Assembly: GCF_000282115.1 (NCBI RefSeq)
Contig: NZ_AKJY01000050.1
Span: 1 to 64,000 of the forward strand
Direction: 5' to 3'
DNA from: Chryseobacterium populi
GTDB lineage: Bacteria > Bacteroidota > Bacteroidia > Flavobacteriales > Weeksellaceae
Length of the DNA: 64,000 bases
Position 1 is the first letter of the stretch; the number at the start of each line of letters is the position of its first letter. Shown in pieces: positions 43,876-52,895 of the stretch. A model generated the notes under the pieces. The model searched no databases and was not told where the DNA came from. It was given only the letters and a program-made list of their open reading frames with translations. The translations under genes and the position numbers were made by a program.

Positions 43876-44451
43876 TTAATAAATCTGTCTTCTGATTCTA
43901 CTAAGTGCCTGTGGAGTTATTCCCAGATAAGATGCTAAATATTTTTGAGGGATTTCCTGAATTAAAACCGGGTTTTCTTTAAATAAGTTCTGGTATCTTT
44001 CCTTCGCAGAATATTTCAGAAAAGAATATAGCCTCTGAGATCTTTCGAGAAATAATCTCTGATGTGCAATTCTTCCGATACGGTCTGCTCCACCTGTCCT
44101 TTTATAAATATCCTGTAAATCATCGTAAGTGAATCTATAAAGCACAACATCTGATAAGGCTTCTATTCCATACAGGGAAGGAGTTCTTGTTAAAAATGAT
44201 TCATCTCCGCAGACAAATTTTTTCTCAAACATGAAGTCAAAGGTTATATCATTGTCTTTATTTTCTTCCGCCGGGATAAAAAACCTCAGCACACCTTTAG
44301 ACAGAAATGACAGCATATTTTCCTGTTCTCCTGCTTCAAGAAGAATATCTTTTTTTTTAAACTTTTCTTCAAACATTTTCGATGCTATGATCTTCCAATC
44401 TTCCTCTGTAATTTCAAAATTAGCTTTTAAGTATTCATATGCTTCTTCCAT
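43876..44451 (-). CDS. Crp/Fnr family transcriptional regulator
   Basis: A 191-residue regulator with an N-terminal cyclic-nucleotide-binding-like domain (about 10-115, ILLEAGEQENMLSFLSKGVLRFFIP). The C-terminal helix-turn-helix ends in QKYLASYLGITPQALSRIRRQIY. Fnr-type Fe-S cysteines are absent, so it is not an oxygen-sensing Fnr. The effector is unknown. It lies 162 nt downstream of the ATR enzyme gene on the same strand, which makes it a candidate regulator of that gene. Confidence 0.9.
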   Translation of the reverse strand: MEEAYEYLKANFEITEEDWKIIASKMFEEKFKKKDILLEAGEQENMLSFLSKGVLRFFIPAEENKDNDITFDFMFEKKFVCGDESFLTRTPSLYGIEALSDVVLYRFTYDDLQDIYKRTGGADRIGRIAHQRLFLERSQRLYSFLKYSAKERYQNLFKENPVLIQEIPQKYLASYLGITPQALSRIRRQIY

Positions 44452-44613
44452 ATTTTTATTTGTGTGATATAAAATTAATCAATTCAACGAAAATGATTTA
44501 TATTTTCATTAAAACTGACACATAATGCAATAAATACTAAAATAAAACTGCCCAAAGCAAAAAGCTAAGAGCTGTTTAAAAAGATATTTTTCAGGTCACA
44601 ATATATAAAATAA

Positions 44614-47600
44614 TTATAAAACCGGAATTCCCAAATATTTCAAATAAGAATCCAACAAAGCTTTATCAAATACCGGTTCCTGAATGCCTGAACCTTCCAG
44701 AAACTTAATGGCATTTGAGCAATCCCAGACATACGTATGCTGATAAAGTTCTACAGTAGACAGGCCCTCATGCATATTGTCTTTAAAGAGACTGGTGAGG
44801 GGATACAGACGGTTTTTACTATCGTTTTCCCAGTGTTTTCGCCATTCTTTATATGGAAGTGCTTCCAGAGGATGTGGATAATATTTTTTAAGCAGACCGA
44901 AAAAGCCTTCCAGAGTTAAATTGGTTTCCGGCCTGGCAATCAGATTGAACTTCATCCCGATGGCTTCTTTATTTTTTGTAATATGCCCCATTGCTTTCAC
45001 CATATAATCTACAGTGATCAATCCCTCTCTTAGTTCGGTAAGTGCCGGGTAAGATTTAAACTCAATGCAGTTTTTAACCAAACCGGACCACCATTGATAA
45101 GGTGCACTGGCTCCGGTCTCACTGTGGCACATCGCATATCCCAAACGATACGTAATCAATGGCAAACCTTCTTTGGCAGCCAGGTCAGCAATGGCTTCCA
45201 TCACATATTTACTTCTCACATAACCGATGTCTTTACTGACTGATAAAATATTCTGTTCGATATCATCAGATTCAAGCATTACTTTTTTACCGGTAAACAC
45301 ATGTCCCCAACTGTATACCGAAATAGTAGATAATAGAGCAAGGCATTTGGTTCTTTCTGCGCCGGCCAGTCTGATGATTTCCCTTAGACCTTCCACGTTC
45401 GGAGCCTTCATATAAGAATAAGGCTCAATAAAGTTGACAGAACTTCCGGAGTGGTAAATAAGATCAATTGTACTTGCCAACATCATAAACTGCTCTTCTG
45501 AAAGGCCTAATGAAGGTAAAGCTAAATCTCCTGGCACAGGAATAATCCTTGATTTTTGGGTTTCTTTTTTCGGAACGTTAAACCTGGCAAAGCAATGGTC
45601 TATTTTCCCCAGAGCATGAAATTCATCCTGAGCTCTCACCAGGCAATAAATATCACCATTTGTTGTATCTAAAAGCTCCTGTAGCAAATGGATTCCTACA
45701 AACCCGGTGACCCCTGTTAAAAATATTGCCGATGGGTTTTCTATCTGTTCAGGATTAAACCCTCCTGCAAATACCGTCCCGGGAGCGAGATAAACATCCT
45801 GCTGCAATGCCACATCTGGCTCAACATCTTCAACAGGAATCACATCTCTTTCTTCTTTAGCTCTTGTTATTAATACATTTGAAAGTGCCTGTAATACTGG
45901 GTATTGATAGATATCACGCATATATACTTTTACTTCTAGTCTTTCCTGCAATGCCGTTGTAACAATTGCTACGAAAAGAGAGTTTCCTCCAATATCAAAA
46001 AAATTATCTGTAATATTAATCACGGGACGTTCCAGCTCTTCCGACCAGATATCCGCGATAATTCTCTCGGTTTCATTAGTAGGAGGCTCGTGTGAAACCA
46101 ACTCTTTAGCTTCTCTATCTGCTAGCTCTTTCAGAATTTCAGTATTGGTTTTCCCGTTTGGTGTAAGGGGTATTTTATCAATCGTTATAATCTGAGATGG
46201 CATCATATAGCCGGGAAGCTCTTCTTTCAGATGCTGTCTTATCAGGGTAATATCTTTTTCCGCGTTGTTGTTCAACACAATGAAAGCAACAAGATACTTG
46301 TTATTTCCGGCTGTATCCTGTGTTATCACTACTGCCTCTTTTATTTTTTCCAAGCGGGTAAGTGTGCTTTCTATTTCGCCCAGCTCAATACGGAATCCTC
46401 TTATCTTCACCTGATTGTCTATTCTTCCCAAAAACTGAATATCTCCATCTGCAGTCCATTTGGCAAGATCTCCGGTATGATAAATCTTTTCTGTTTCCAT
46501 GAAAGGATTGGTCACGAATTTTGAATCTGTAAGTATTTCATTATTAAGATAGCCTTTAGCCAGCAACACTCCCCCGATATACAATTCTCCGGTAGCACCT
46601 ATCGGCAGCAATTCCATATGCTCTCCTAAAATATAAGCCTGTGTATTGGCAATGGGCTTACCAATGGAAGATACATATTCACCATTTACATCTTTTACAG
46701 TTTTAAAAGTAGCAAATACAGTACACTCCGTCGGACCGTAATAATCAATTAATTCATAACTCAATCCTGCTGTAAGGACAGGTTTAAGTTTTTCCCCACC
46801 TGTAAAAAGATATTGTAATTCAAGATCATTGTATTGTTTAGTATGATCAACAACAGAGGGCGCCAGAACAACAGGCACAAAACCATGGGTAATGCGGTTA
46901 TTCCGATAATAATTTACCAGAAGTGCTGCTTCTGTTCTCTGCTCATTATCCGCAATAAAAAGTGTTGCTCCCGCAGTAAGGGCCGACCAGGTTTCCCAGA
47001 CAGATATATCAAATGCCAATCCGGCAACCAAAGACAATCTGGAGGTATGATCTATCTTGAAATGCTGGTTATGCCATGTAATTAAATGTTGAATACTCAG
47101 GTGTGTCACCATAACCCCCTTAGGTTTTCCGGTAGATCCTGAAGTATAGATAGTATAGGCCAATGAATCCGGATGCGGAATCACTTCCGGATGCTCTACA
47201 GCCGGTTTTTCCTGCTTATTGTTCTGATCTAAATAAAAAACCTCAACACTTTTATTTTCAGCCAGAAGTTTTCCATGCTCATGATCTGTAATGATAATTC
47301 CGGCTCCGGTATCTGAAAGAATATAATCTATTCTCTTTACAGGATAAGCTGTATCAATGGGAACATAAACTGCTCCGGTCTTTATTACTCCAAGAATAGC
47401 GATAACCCATTCCAGAGATCGGTCCAGCCATACCGGAACATACATTCCTTCTTTTACTCCTTTTGCCAGCAAGGCATTAGCAACTCGGTTACTTTGCTGA
47501 TCCAGTTCGTGATAAGTAATTTGTTGACCCTGATATACTGCGGCTATATTTTCCGCATACCGGTTTGCCTGTTTCCGGAAAAGTGAAACTAAGGTTTCTT

Positions 47601-47721
47601 CTTTTTGATAATCCCATCCGGTATTGTTAAATCCATTCAGTAGTTTTTCTCTGTCTTCAGGAGATAATGTGGTAGTGACAGGAGCAGAAAATGCTCCTGA
47701 TGTTGAAATCGTATTTGGCAT
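44614..47721 (-). CDS. Adenylation-thiolation-reductase (ATR) enzyme, NRPS-like carboxylic acid reductase
   Basis: A 1035-residue single-module enzyme with no condensation domain. The adenylation domain (about 30-550) has core motifs A3 TIYTSGSTGKPKG, A5 YYGPTECTV, A7 YHTGDLAKW, A8 GRIDNQVKIRGFRIELGE and A10 PLTPNGKTN. A carrier domain follows, with the phosphopantetheine Ser581 in FFDIGGNSLF. A thioester-reductase domain (about 665-1035) begins IFLTGVTGFVGIHLLQELL and has the SDR-type YVRSKYVME motif. Such enzymes activate an acid, load it on the carrier and release it as aldehyde or alcohol. The substrate is unknown: the selectivity residues read roughly D-I-W-F-F-G-Y-V-F by my hand alignment. 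A minus-strand box TAAATTTG at 47926-47933 may be its promoter. Confidence 0.9.
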   Translation of the reverse strand: MPNTISTSGAFSAPVTTTLSPEDREKLLNGFNNTGWDYQKEETLVSLFRKQANRYAENIAAVYQGQQITYHELDQQSNRVANALLAKGVKEGMYVPVWLDRSLEWVIAILGVIKTGAVYVPIDTAYPVKRIDYILSDTGAGIIITDHEHGKLLAENKSVEVFYLDQNNKQEKPAVEHPEVIPHPDSLAYTIYTSGSTGKPKGVMVTHLSIQHLITWHNQHFKIDHTSRLSLVAGLAFDISVWETWSALTAGATLFIADNEQRTEAALLVNYYRNNRITHGFVPVVLAPSVVDHTKQYNDLELQYLFTGGEKLKPVLTAGLSYELIDYYGPTECTVFATFKTVKDVNGEYVSSIGKPIANTQAYILGEHMELLPIGATGELYIGGVLLAKGYLNNEILTDSKFVTNPFMETEKIYHTGDLAKWTADGDIQFLGRIDNQVKIRGFRIELGEIESTLTRLEKIKEAVVITQDTAGNNKYLVAFIVLNNNAEKDITLIRQHLKEELPGYMMPSQIITIDKIPLTPNGKTNTEILKELADREAKELVSHEPPTNETERIIADIWSEELERPVINITDNFFDIGGNSLFVAIVTTALQERLEVKVYMRDIYQYPVLQALSNVLITRAKEERDVIPVEDVEPDVALQQDVYLAPGTVFAGGFNPEQIENPSAIFLTGVTGFVGIHLLQELLDTTNGDIYCLVRAQDEFHALGKIDHCFARFNVPKKETQKSRIIPVPGDLALPSLGLSEEQFMMLASTIDLIYHSGSSVNFIEPYSYMKAPNVEGLREIIRLAGAERTKCLALLSTISVYSWGHVFTGKKVMLESDDIEQNILSVSKDIGYVRSKYVMEAIADLAAKEGLPLITYRLGYAMCHSETGASAPYQWWSGLVKNCIEFKSYPALTELREGLITVDYMVKAMGHITKNKEAIGMKFNLIARPETNLTLEGFFGLLKKYYPHPLEALPYKEWRKHWENDSKNRLYPLTSLFKDNMHEGLSTVELYQHTYVWDCSNAIKFLEGSGIQEPVFDKALLDSYLKYLGIPVL

Positions 47722-48073
47722 ATTAGTTTTTTTGATTGGGTAAAATTGGTCTGAATGATCTACTCAAGAAGCAGAACTATAAACAAGCAAAAACATTGCT
47801 TTACTTATCAATCTCTTATGAAGAATATATTTATATCTTCATTAATCTTTGTTTTAAATTCAAAAGCATCTATTAATCATGTAAATTTATCTTTCATAAT
47901 TAAATATTATTAAAAATTCAGCAATCAAATTTAATATAATAAATTGAACAAGCGTTAAAGGCATGTGTTAAATTTTCACATTGGAGAGAATTAAGAACGT
48001 AAATATCTGCTCAAATCCATTAATAAGACTCTTGTTTAGAAAAGTATATTTCCTGAAGCCATAAAATTCTAAA
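47722..48073. other. 352-nt AT-rich intergenic region
   Basis: No gene, RNA or strong hairpin was seen. On the minus strand TAAATTTG at 47926-47933 is a perfect -7 match but lacks a -33 TTG; it would give the ATR gene a leader of about 200 nt. Confidence 0.45.
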
Positions 48074-49609
48074 TTATACATTCCAGAATTCTCTGTCTAA
48101 GCTTCTGTACTGTATGGCTTCAGAAATGTGATGGGATAAGATTCTTTCAGATTCTTCCAGGTCAGCAACTGTTCTTGCTACTTTTAAAATCCGGTCATAA
48201 GCTCTGGCAGAAAGATTTAACTTTTCCATTGCTAATTTAATCAGATTAAATGATGCTTCATCTAATTCACAAAACGCTTCAATTTCTTTTGGTCCAATCT
48301 GGGCGTTATAGCTAATTTTCAAATCTTTATATCGTTCCTGCTGTATCTCGCGGGATCTTAAAACACGTTTTCTTATTTCTTCACTTTTCTCACCTTTTCT
48401 CTTTTCGGTCAGCTGTTCAAATTCCACTTTCTGAACTTCAATATGAATATCAATCCGGTCTAAAAGCGGACCAGAAAGTTTATTCATATAACGCTGCATT
48501 TCAAAAGCTGATGAGGTATTATTCGGGTCATCAGGAAAGTATCCGCTGGGGCTTGGGTTCATTGAAGCAATCAACATAAAGCTTGCCGGATAATTGATGG
48601 TAAATTTCGCTCTTGAAATGGTTACTTCCCTATCTTCCAGTGGTTGCCTCATAACCTCAAGAACCGTTCTTTTAAATTCCGGCATTTCATCGAGAAACAA
48701 AACGCCGTTATGAGCTAAAGAAATTTCGCCCGGCTGGGGATAACTTCCGCCTCCCACTAAGGCAACATCTGAGATGGTGTGATGCGGAGATCTGAAAGGA
48801 CGGATCGTCATTAAAGAAGTTTCTGTTCCCATTTTACCGGCAACTGAATGAATTTTTGTGGTTTCCAAAGCTTCTTTCAATGTTAAAGGCGGTAAAATAC
48901 TTGGAACCCTTTTGGCAAGCATTGTTTTTCCACTTCCGGGCGGACCGATCAAAATAATATTATGCCCACCGGCGGCGGCAACTTCCATTGCTCTTTTGGC
49001 GGCTTCCTGTCCTTTAACTTCTGAGAAATCAAAGGGAAACTGACAGATCTTTTCCTGAAATTCTTTCCGGGTATCCAATACTACTCTGTCAATAGGTTTT
49101 CCTTCATTAAAAAAATCAATGACTTCTTTGATATTTTCAACACCATATACTTCGAGGTCATTAACAATAGCTGCTTCACGGGTATTCTGCTTGGGCAAAA
49201 TAATTCCTTTGAAGCCTTCCGCCCTTGCCTGGATAGCAATCGGCAAAACACCTTTTATAGGCAATAAACTCCCATCAAGGGAAAGCTCACCCATAATGAT
49301 ATAATCCTGGATATTTTCAGCGACAATCTGATCTGAAGCCACTAAAATTCCGACAGCAATGCTCAGATCATAAGAAGACCCTTCCTTTCTGAGATCTGCC
49401 GGAGCCATATTGATCGTAATTTTTTTACCGGGAATTTTGTAACCTACATTTTTTAAAGCTGCTGAAATCCTATAACTGCTTTCTTTAATCGCATTATCGG
49501 GAAGGCCTACAAGATGATACCCTACTCCGCCGGTGTCTATATTGACTTCAATGGTAATAGTCTGCGCTGCAACTCCATGAATTGCGCTTCCGTAAATTTT
49601 GATCAGCAT
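48074..49609 (-). CDS. comM: YifB/ComM family Mg-chelatase-like AAA+ ATPase
   Basis: A 511-residue protein. The N-terminal domain (about 1-170) is the Lon-like ChlI fold. The AAA+ core has Walker A LIGPPGSGKTMLAKRVPSILPP, Walker B VLFLDEMPEF, and the Mg-chelatase RSPHHTISD and SRAKFTINYPASFMLIASMNPS motifs. A C-terminal domain follows (about 415-511). ComM is a hexameric helicase that promotes branch migration of transforming DNA. Membership is certain; the role in this organism is inferred from the family and from the presence of dprA. Confidence 0.94.
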   Translation of the reverse strand: MLIKIYGSAIHGVAAQTITIEVNIDTGGVGYHLVGLPDNAIKESSYRISAALKNVGYKIPGKKITINMAPADLRKEGSSYDLSIAVGILVASDQIVAENIQDYIIMGELSLDGSLLPIKGVLPIAIQARAEGFKGIILPKQNTREAAIVNDLEVYGVENIKEVIDFFNEGKPIDRVVLDTRKEFQEKICQFPFDFSEVKGQEAAKRAMEVAAAGGHNIILIGPPGSGKTMLAKRVPSILPPLTLKEALETTKIHSVAGKMGTETSLMTIRPFRSPHHTISDVALVGGGSYPQPGEISLAHNGVLFLDEMPEFKRTVLEVMRQPLEDREVTISRAKFTINYPASFMLIASMNPSPSGYFPDDPNNTSSAFEMQRYMNKLSGPLLDRIDIHIEVQKVEFEQLTEKRKGEKSEEIRKRVLRSREIQQERYKDLKISYNAQIGPKEIEAFCELDEASFNLIKLAMEKLNLSARAYDRILKVARTVADLEESERILSHHISEAIQYRSLDREFWNV

Positions 49610-49711
49610 ATGTGTGTTTTGAGGTAAATGTAATAAATTTTTGAAAATAAATTATTCTTATAAAACTCTTAAACACTGTCCCGTTTTCCTAACGATGAAG
49701 CTATCATTTAA

Positions 49712-49747
49712 AATAAAAAATCGGCACAGGCCACATCCTGTACCGAT
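49712..49747 (-). terminator. Terminator of the T9SS-substrate gene
   Basis: On the minus strand ATCGG-T-ACAGG pairs with CCTGT-G-CCGAT (one wobble), followed by six Ts. Confidence 0.8.
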
Positions 49748-49791
49748 CAGACAATTATTAAAAACTAACAATAATTAGGAAGTCTTGTTTC

Positions 49792-50760
49792 CTATTTTTT
49801 TATGAATTTATTTCTGTATACTTTTCCTTCTGCACTTTTGGATGCGATAATATACGCTCCCGGAGTCAGTGCACTTACATCGATTGGCTGGTTATACTGG
49901 TGATTGGTTTTCTGGATCATCAATCTCCCTGAAGCATCTACAATTGAAATCTCTTTATAGGTTTTATCAGAAGCTTTTCCGATATAGATCAATTGTGTAG
50001 CCGGGTTTGGATATAAAGTAAGATCATTGGATTTAGGCTTCGTTTCGTCTGTTCCTAAGCCACAAAAGCTCCAGTTGCCAAAATTCAGTTGCTGGAATCC
50101 TCCAAGTCCTAAAAACTCACATTGATCCGGGCAATATTCTGTACAGGCATAGAACCCGTAAAATCCTGTTTCCGTAGCAGTATAGGAATCTCCGGTAGCC
50201 CCACTGATGATACAAGGGTCTCCGGGAACAGGCGGAATATTACCTGGAGTACATTTATACCAGGTATGATTTCCATATACAACGGGATATATATTTTCAA
50301 ATTTCACAGATGCTCCTTCACAGATATTATATTCACCTGCTCCAACCTGCTCATAGGTTCCGGGCGTAAAGGTGGTCATCATTGCCGGAAGACCATAGGC
50401 ATACCCGTCTGACATAATTTCTGCACTTTGCGCTGTACAGTTTGCCTGCGTAACTTCTACTTTAAAATAGTAAAGCATATCATTAGTCCCGTCAATCGTC
50501 AACGTTTGAGAAGTCGCTCCCGGGATTGCAACCCAAGGGTTTGTATTGGGTGTCTGCCAGTCCCATTCCTGCTTGTACCATTGATAACTGTCGTACGTTT
50601 GTGTGGAAAGTACTTCGGATTCAGTATTACAGAATACTACTTTATCCGGAAACATCGCTCCCAGTCTCGGACTGGTAATGGTAGGAGTAAATGGGCACTG
50701 CGCATTTATATTTAAAGCAGTAAAAGCCAAAAACATTAATAAAATCAATTTTGTCTTCAT
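49792..50760 (-). CDS. Secreted T9SS type A sorting-domain protein
   Basis: A 322-residue protein with a signal peptide ending INAQ. The mature part has many Cys (CPFTPTITSP, AQCTAQ-type and EYCPDQCEFLG segments), suggesting disulfides, and Trp/Tyr-rich beta-sandwich strands such as YQWYKQEWDWQTPN. A C-terminal sorting domain is clear: LTLYPNPATQLIYIG, EISIVDASGRLMIQK, and APGAYIIASKSAEGKVYRNKFIKK-like end. It is exported to the cell surface or medium by the type IX system. The gene is monocistronic with its own terminator. Confidence 0.85.
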   Translation of the reverse strand: MKTKLILLMFLAFTALNINAQCPFTPTITSPRLGAMFPDKVVFCNTESEVLSTQTYDSYQWYKQEWDWQTPNTNPWVAIPGATSQTLTIDGTNDMLYYFKVEVTQANCTAQSAEIMSDGYAYGLPAMMTTFTPGTYEQVGAGEYNICEGASVKFENIYPVVYGNHTWYKCTPGNIPPVPGDPCIISGATGDSYTATETGFYGFYACTEYCPDQCEFLGLGGFQQLNFGNWSFCGLGTDETKPKSNDLTLYPNPATQLIYIGKASDKTYKEISIVDASGRLMIQKTNHQYNQPIDVSALTPGAYIIASKSAEGKVYRNKFIKK

Positions 50761-50850
50761 AGAATATATTTAATGGTTAATTTTAAGATCATCAAGCCAA
50801 CCCTATTGAAAACAGGGTGCTATCCTAGGTTTCAACAATTAAAAATTCAA

Positions 50851-52233
50851 TTAATCAATGGATACTCTGATTCCAAACTTCACATTGAAATTCAATGGTT
50901 TGTCTTTATAAATTGTGTTCAGGGAGCTGTTGTCTTTGAAATGATATCCAATTCCCGGTTCTACATAAACCCCTATTTTATCCACAAGTTTCAATTGCGC
51001 TCCCAAACCTCCATTTAAAGAAACCTGCACCGGCTTTACTTCAAGCTTTTCTTTGACCTCATCTGTAACCTCATCATTCACTATATATTTTGTTTTCAGA
51101 TTACCGGCAACAGCTTTTTCAACTAATGCCCCACCGGTAACATAACCTGTAAATCTGCCTTTCTGAATGACATTATAATTAACCTGAACGGGAACTCCAA
51201 TGTAATGAACCGTCTGCTCACCTTTAATAAAATTAGAACTGCTTCCCGAATGAAGTTCTGATGATAATTTGGTATAATTCACTCCGGTACCTATTCCCCA
51301 TCTTTTTCCAAGATTATAATACAAAGAGATGCCTAAATTGAGCGGTATTTTATGTCTTACTGTAGCTTCCACCTGCTTGCTCTGATTGGCCAGTAATATT
51401 TCCGTAAGAGGGTTTTCCTCATAGCTGGCAGTTCCCCATACATCACTAATACTCAACGGATTTCCGCCCATTGTAGCGTATCCCGGAAACTGTTGCGCCG
51501 AATTGGGTGCTGCTTTTCCGGTAAGCAAGCTTAACATCCATGATTTATTTGAGCTCTTCTTTGCGGTCTTGGTCTTATTCTCAGCAAACAAAGGAGCAAG
51601 ATCTCTTTCTTCCTGCTTTAAAGATTCATTACTTTCATTAGGCTGAATGATATCCTCTTTTTTATTCTGTCCGATTTTTTCATCCTGATCAGGCAAGCTG
51701 AAAGTACTGTAATCCTTCTGTTCTTCTGCTTGTTGCGCATCCGTTTTCAATAAAGCTTTCTCTTTACTGAGGCTTTTTGTGAAAATATTTTCAAATAATT
51801 CTATTTTTCTGTTTGATGCAATCTCTTTCAAATAAGAATTTCCGGAAGAAATCACATCAATATTCTTTTCTTTTGTATTCTCTTTCAAAACAGGATTACC
51901 TGTTTTTTTGTCAGTCCTCTTTTTCGTTGCGTATGCTGTTTCTTCTGACTGTTTAGATTCTTTAGTATTTAAGCTAAGCCACTGTCTTCCAACCACAAAC
52001 AGCAGCACAATCACAGCAGCAATACCACCAATGCGGTACAGTACAGCCGTAAAACCTGATCCGGAAATCTTTTTCTCTTTTGAGACCGGTTCTTCCGGAG
52101 CGAGTCCAATGACTGTTTTCTTATCCTCATCATTGAATAATTCTTCCCTGATATCATCCCACAATCCATCCGGAATATCCCCGGTGTGGTCTTCCATTTT
52201 CCTGCGCAGATCGTTTAACCATTGATTATTCAT
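50851..52233 (-). CDS. Membrane-anchored protein with outer-membrane beta-barrel domain, probable partner of the ECF sigma factor
   Basis: A 460-residue protein with an unusual layout. The N-terminal part (1-60) is hydrophilic and lacks a signal peptide (NNQWLNDLRRKMEDHTGDIPDGLWDDI). One transmembrane helix lies at about 64-84. A long, charged, Lys/Glu-rich linker (about 85-230) follows. The C-terminal domain (about 295-460) is a porin-like OMP beta-barrel (LGISLYYNLGKRWGIGTG, GVPVQVNYNVI, NFNVKFGIRVSID). Its start overlaps the end of the sigma-factor gene by 8 nt. The N-terminus is a plausible anti-sigma module, but direct evidence is lacking. Confidence 0.8.
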   Translation of the reverse strand: MNNQWLNDLRRKMEDHTGDIPDGLWDDIREELFNDEDKKTVIGLAPEEPVSKEKKISGSGFTAVLYRIGGIAAVIVLLFVVGRQWLSLNTKESKQSEETAYATKKRTDKKTGNPVLKENTKEKNIDVISSGNSYLKEIASNRKIELFENIFTKSLSKEKALLKTDAQQAEEQKDYSTFSLPDQDEKIGQNKKEDIIQPNESNESLKQEERDLAPLFAENKTKTAKKSSNKSWMLSLLTGKAAPNSAQQFPGYATMGGNPLSISDVWGTASYEENPLTEILLANQSKQVEATVRHKIPLNLGISLYYNLGKRWGIGTGVNYTKLSSELHSGSSSNFIKGEQTVHYIGVPVQVNYNVIQKGRFTGYVTGGALVEKAVAGNLKTKYIVNDEVTDEVKEKLEVKPVQVSLNGGLGAQLKLVDKIGVYVEPGIGYHFKDNSSLNTIYKDKPLNFNVKFGIRVSID

Positions 52234-52792
52234 ATTGCGCTTTTTTTACCATTTTATATTCTTTAATTTTCTGGGCAAGCATTCCTTTGGCTCTGTGAAA
52301 TTGTGAGGCAGAGGAATTTTCTGCAATTCCCAACAGCGATGCAATGTCTTTATGACTTTTATTCTCAAAAACATACAGATTGAAAACAGTCCGGTACCCT
52401 TCAGGAAGAGCACGGATCATTTCCATGATCTCTGCCTGTGGTATCTCATCCAGATTCGGTTCTTCTTCATCTGGAATATCCGGGATTTCAAACTCATCTG
52501 CCGATATTTTAAAATCCGGGTGTTCCCTGATATGTTTTAACGACTCATTGACCACGATCCGGGTTATCCATGCTTTCAGGGAGCCGTTTCCCCTGTATTC
52601 AAATGAATCTATTGAGCGGAACATCTTTATAAAGCTATTCTGAAGCACATCATGTACATCATCTTTCCCGATGATATAGCGGGAACATACATAGGTAAGA
52701 CTTCCGGAATAAGTTCCGAAAAACTCTTTCCAAGCCTCTTCTTCTTTTAACAGAAGACGGTTGACCAATATCTGCTCCTTGCTTTTCTCCAT
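52226..52792 (-). CDS. RNA polymerase ECF sigma factor
   Basis: A 188-residue sigma-70 family ECF protein. Region 2 is DVLQNSFIKMFRSIDSFEYRGNGSLKAWITRIVVNESL; region 4 is LPEGYRTVFNLYVFENKSHKDIASLLGIAENSSASQFHRAK. It has only the two minimal sigma regions, joined by an acidic linker (EFEIPDIPDEEEPNLDEIP). It overlaps the downstream barrel-anchor gene. A TTG-N20-TATTTTTG element lies upstream on the minus strand. Confidence 0.93.
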   Translation of the reverse strand: MEKSKEQILVNRLLLKEEEAWKEFFGTYSGSLTYVCSRYIIGKDDVHDVLQNSFIKMFRSIDSFEYRGNGSLKAWITRIVVNESLKHIREHPDFKISADEFEIPDIPDEEEPNLDEIPQAEIMEMIRALPEGYRTVFNLYVFENKSHKDIASLLGIAENSSASQFHRAKGMLAQKIKEYKMVKKAQYE

Positions 52793-52842
52793 TTAACCTT
52801 AACAATGATTTTCCACTGAAATACTGACTGATTAATCTTAAT

Positions 52843-52880
52843 GCAAAAATAGGCTGCATCCTTAAAGGATACAACCTATT
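52843..52880 (-). terminator. Terminator of the 191-residue lipoprotein gene, coincident with the sigma-factor promoter
   Basis: On the minus strand AATAGGTTGTATCCTT pairs with AAGGATGCAGCCTATT (two G-U pairs) with a minimal loop, followed by TTTTTG. That T-run is part of the -7 box of the next gene. Confidence 0.75.
52844..52874 (-). promoter_or_regulatory. Candidate promoter of the ECF sigma operon
   Basis: On the minus strand TTG (52872-52874), a 20-nt spacer, then TATTTTTG (52844-52851). The spacing is one above the consensus. It overlaps the terminator hairpin of the upstream lipoprotein gene. Confidence 0.45.
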
Positions 52881-52895
52881 CTTCTGATCCCAATT

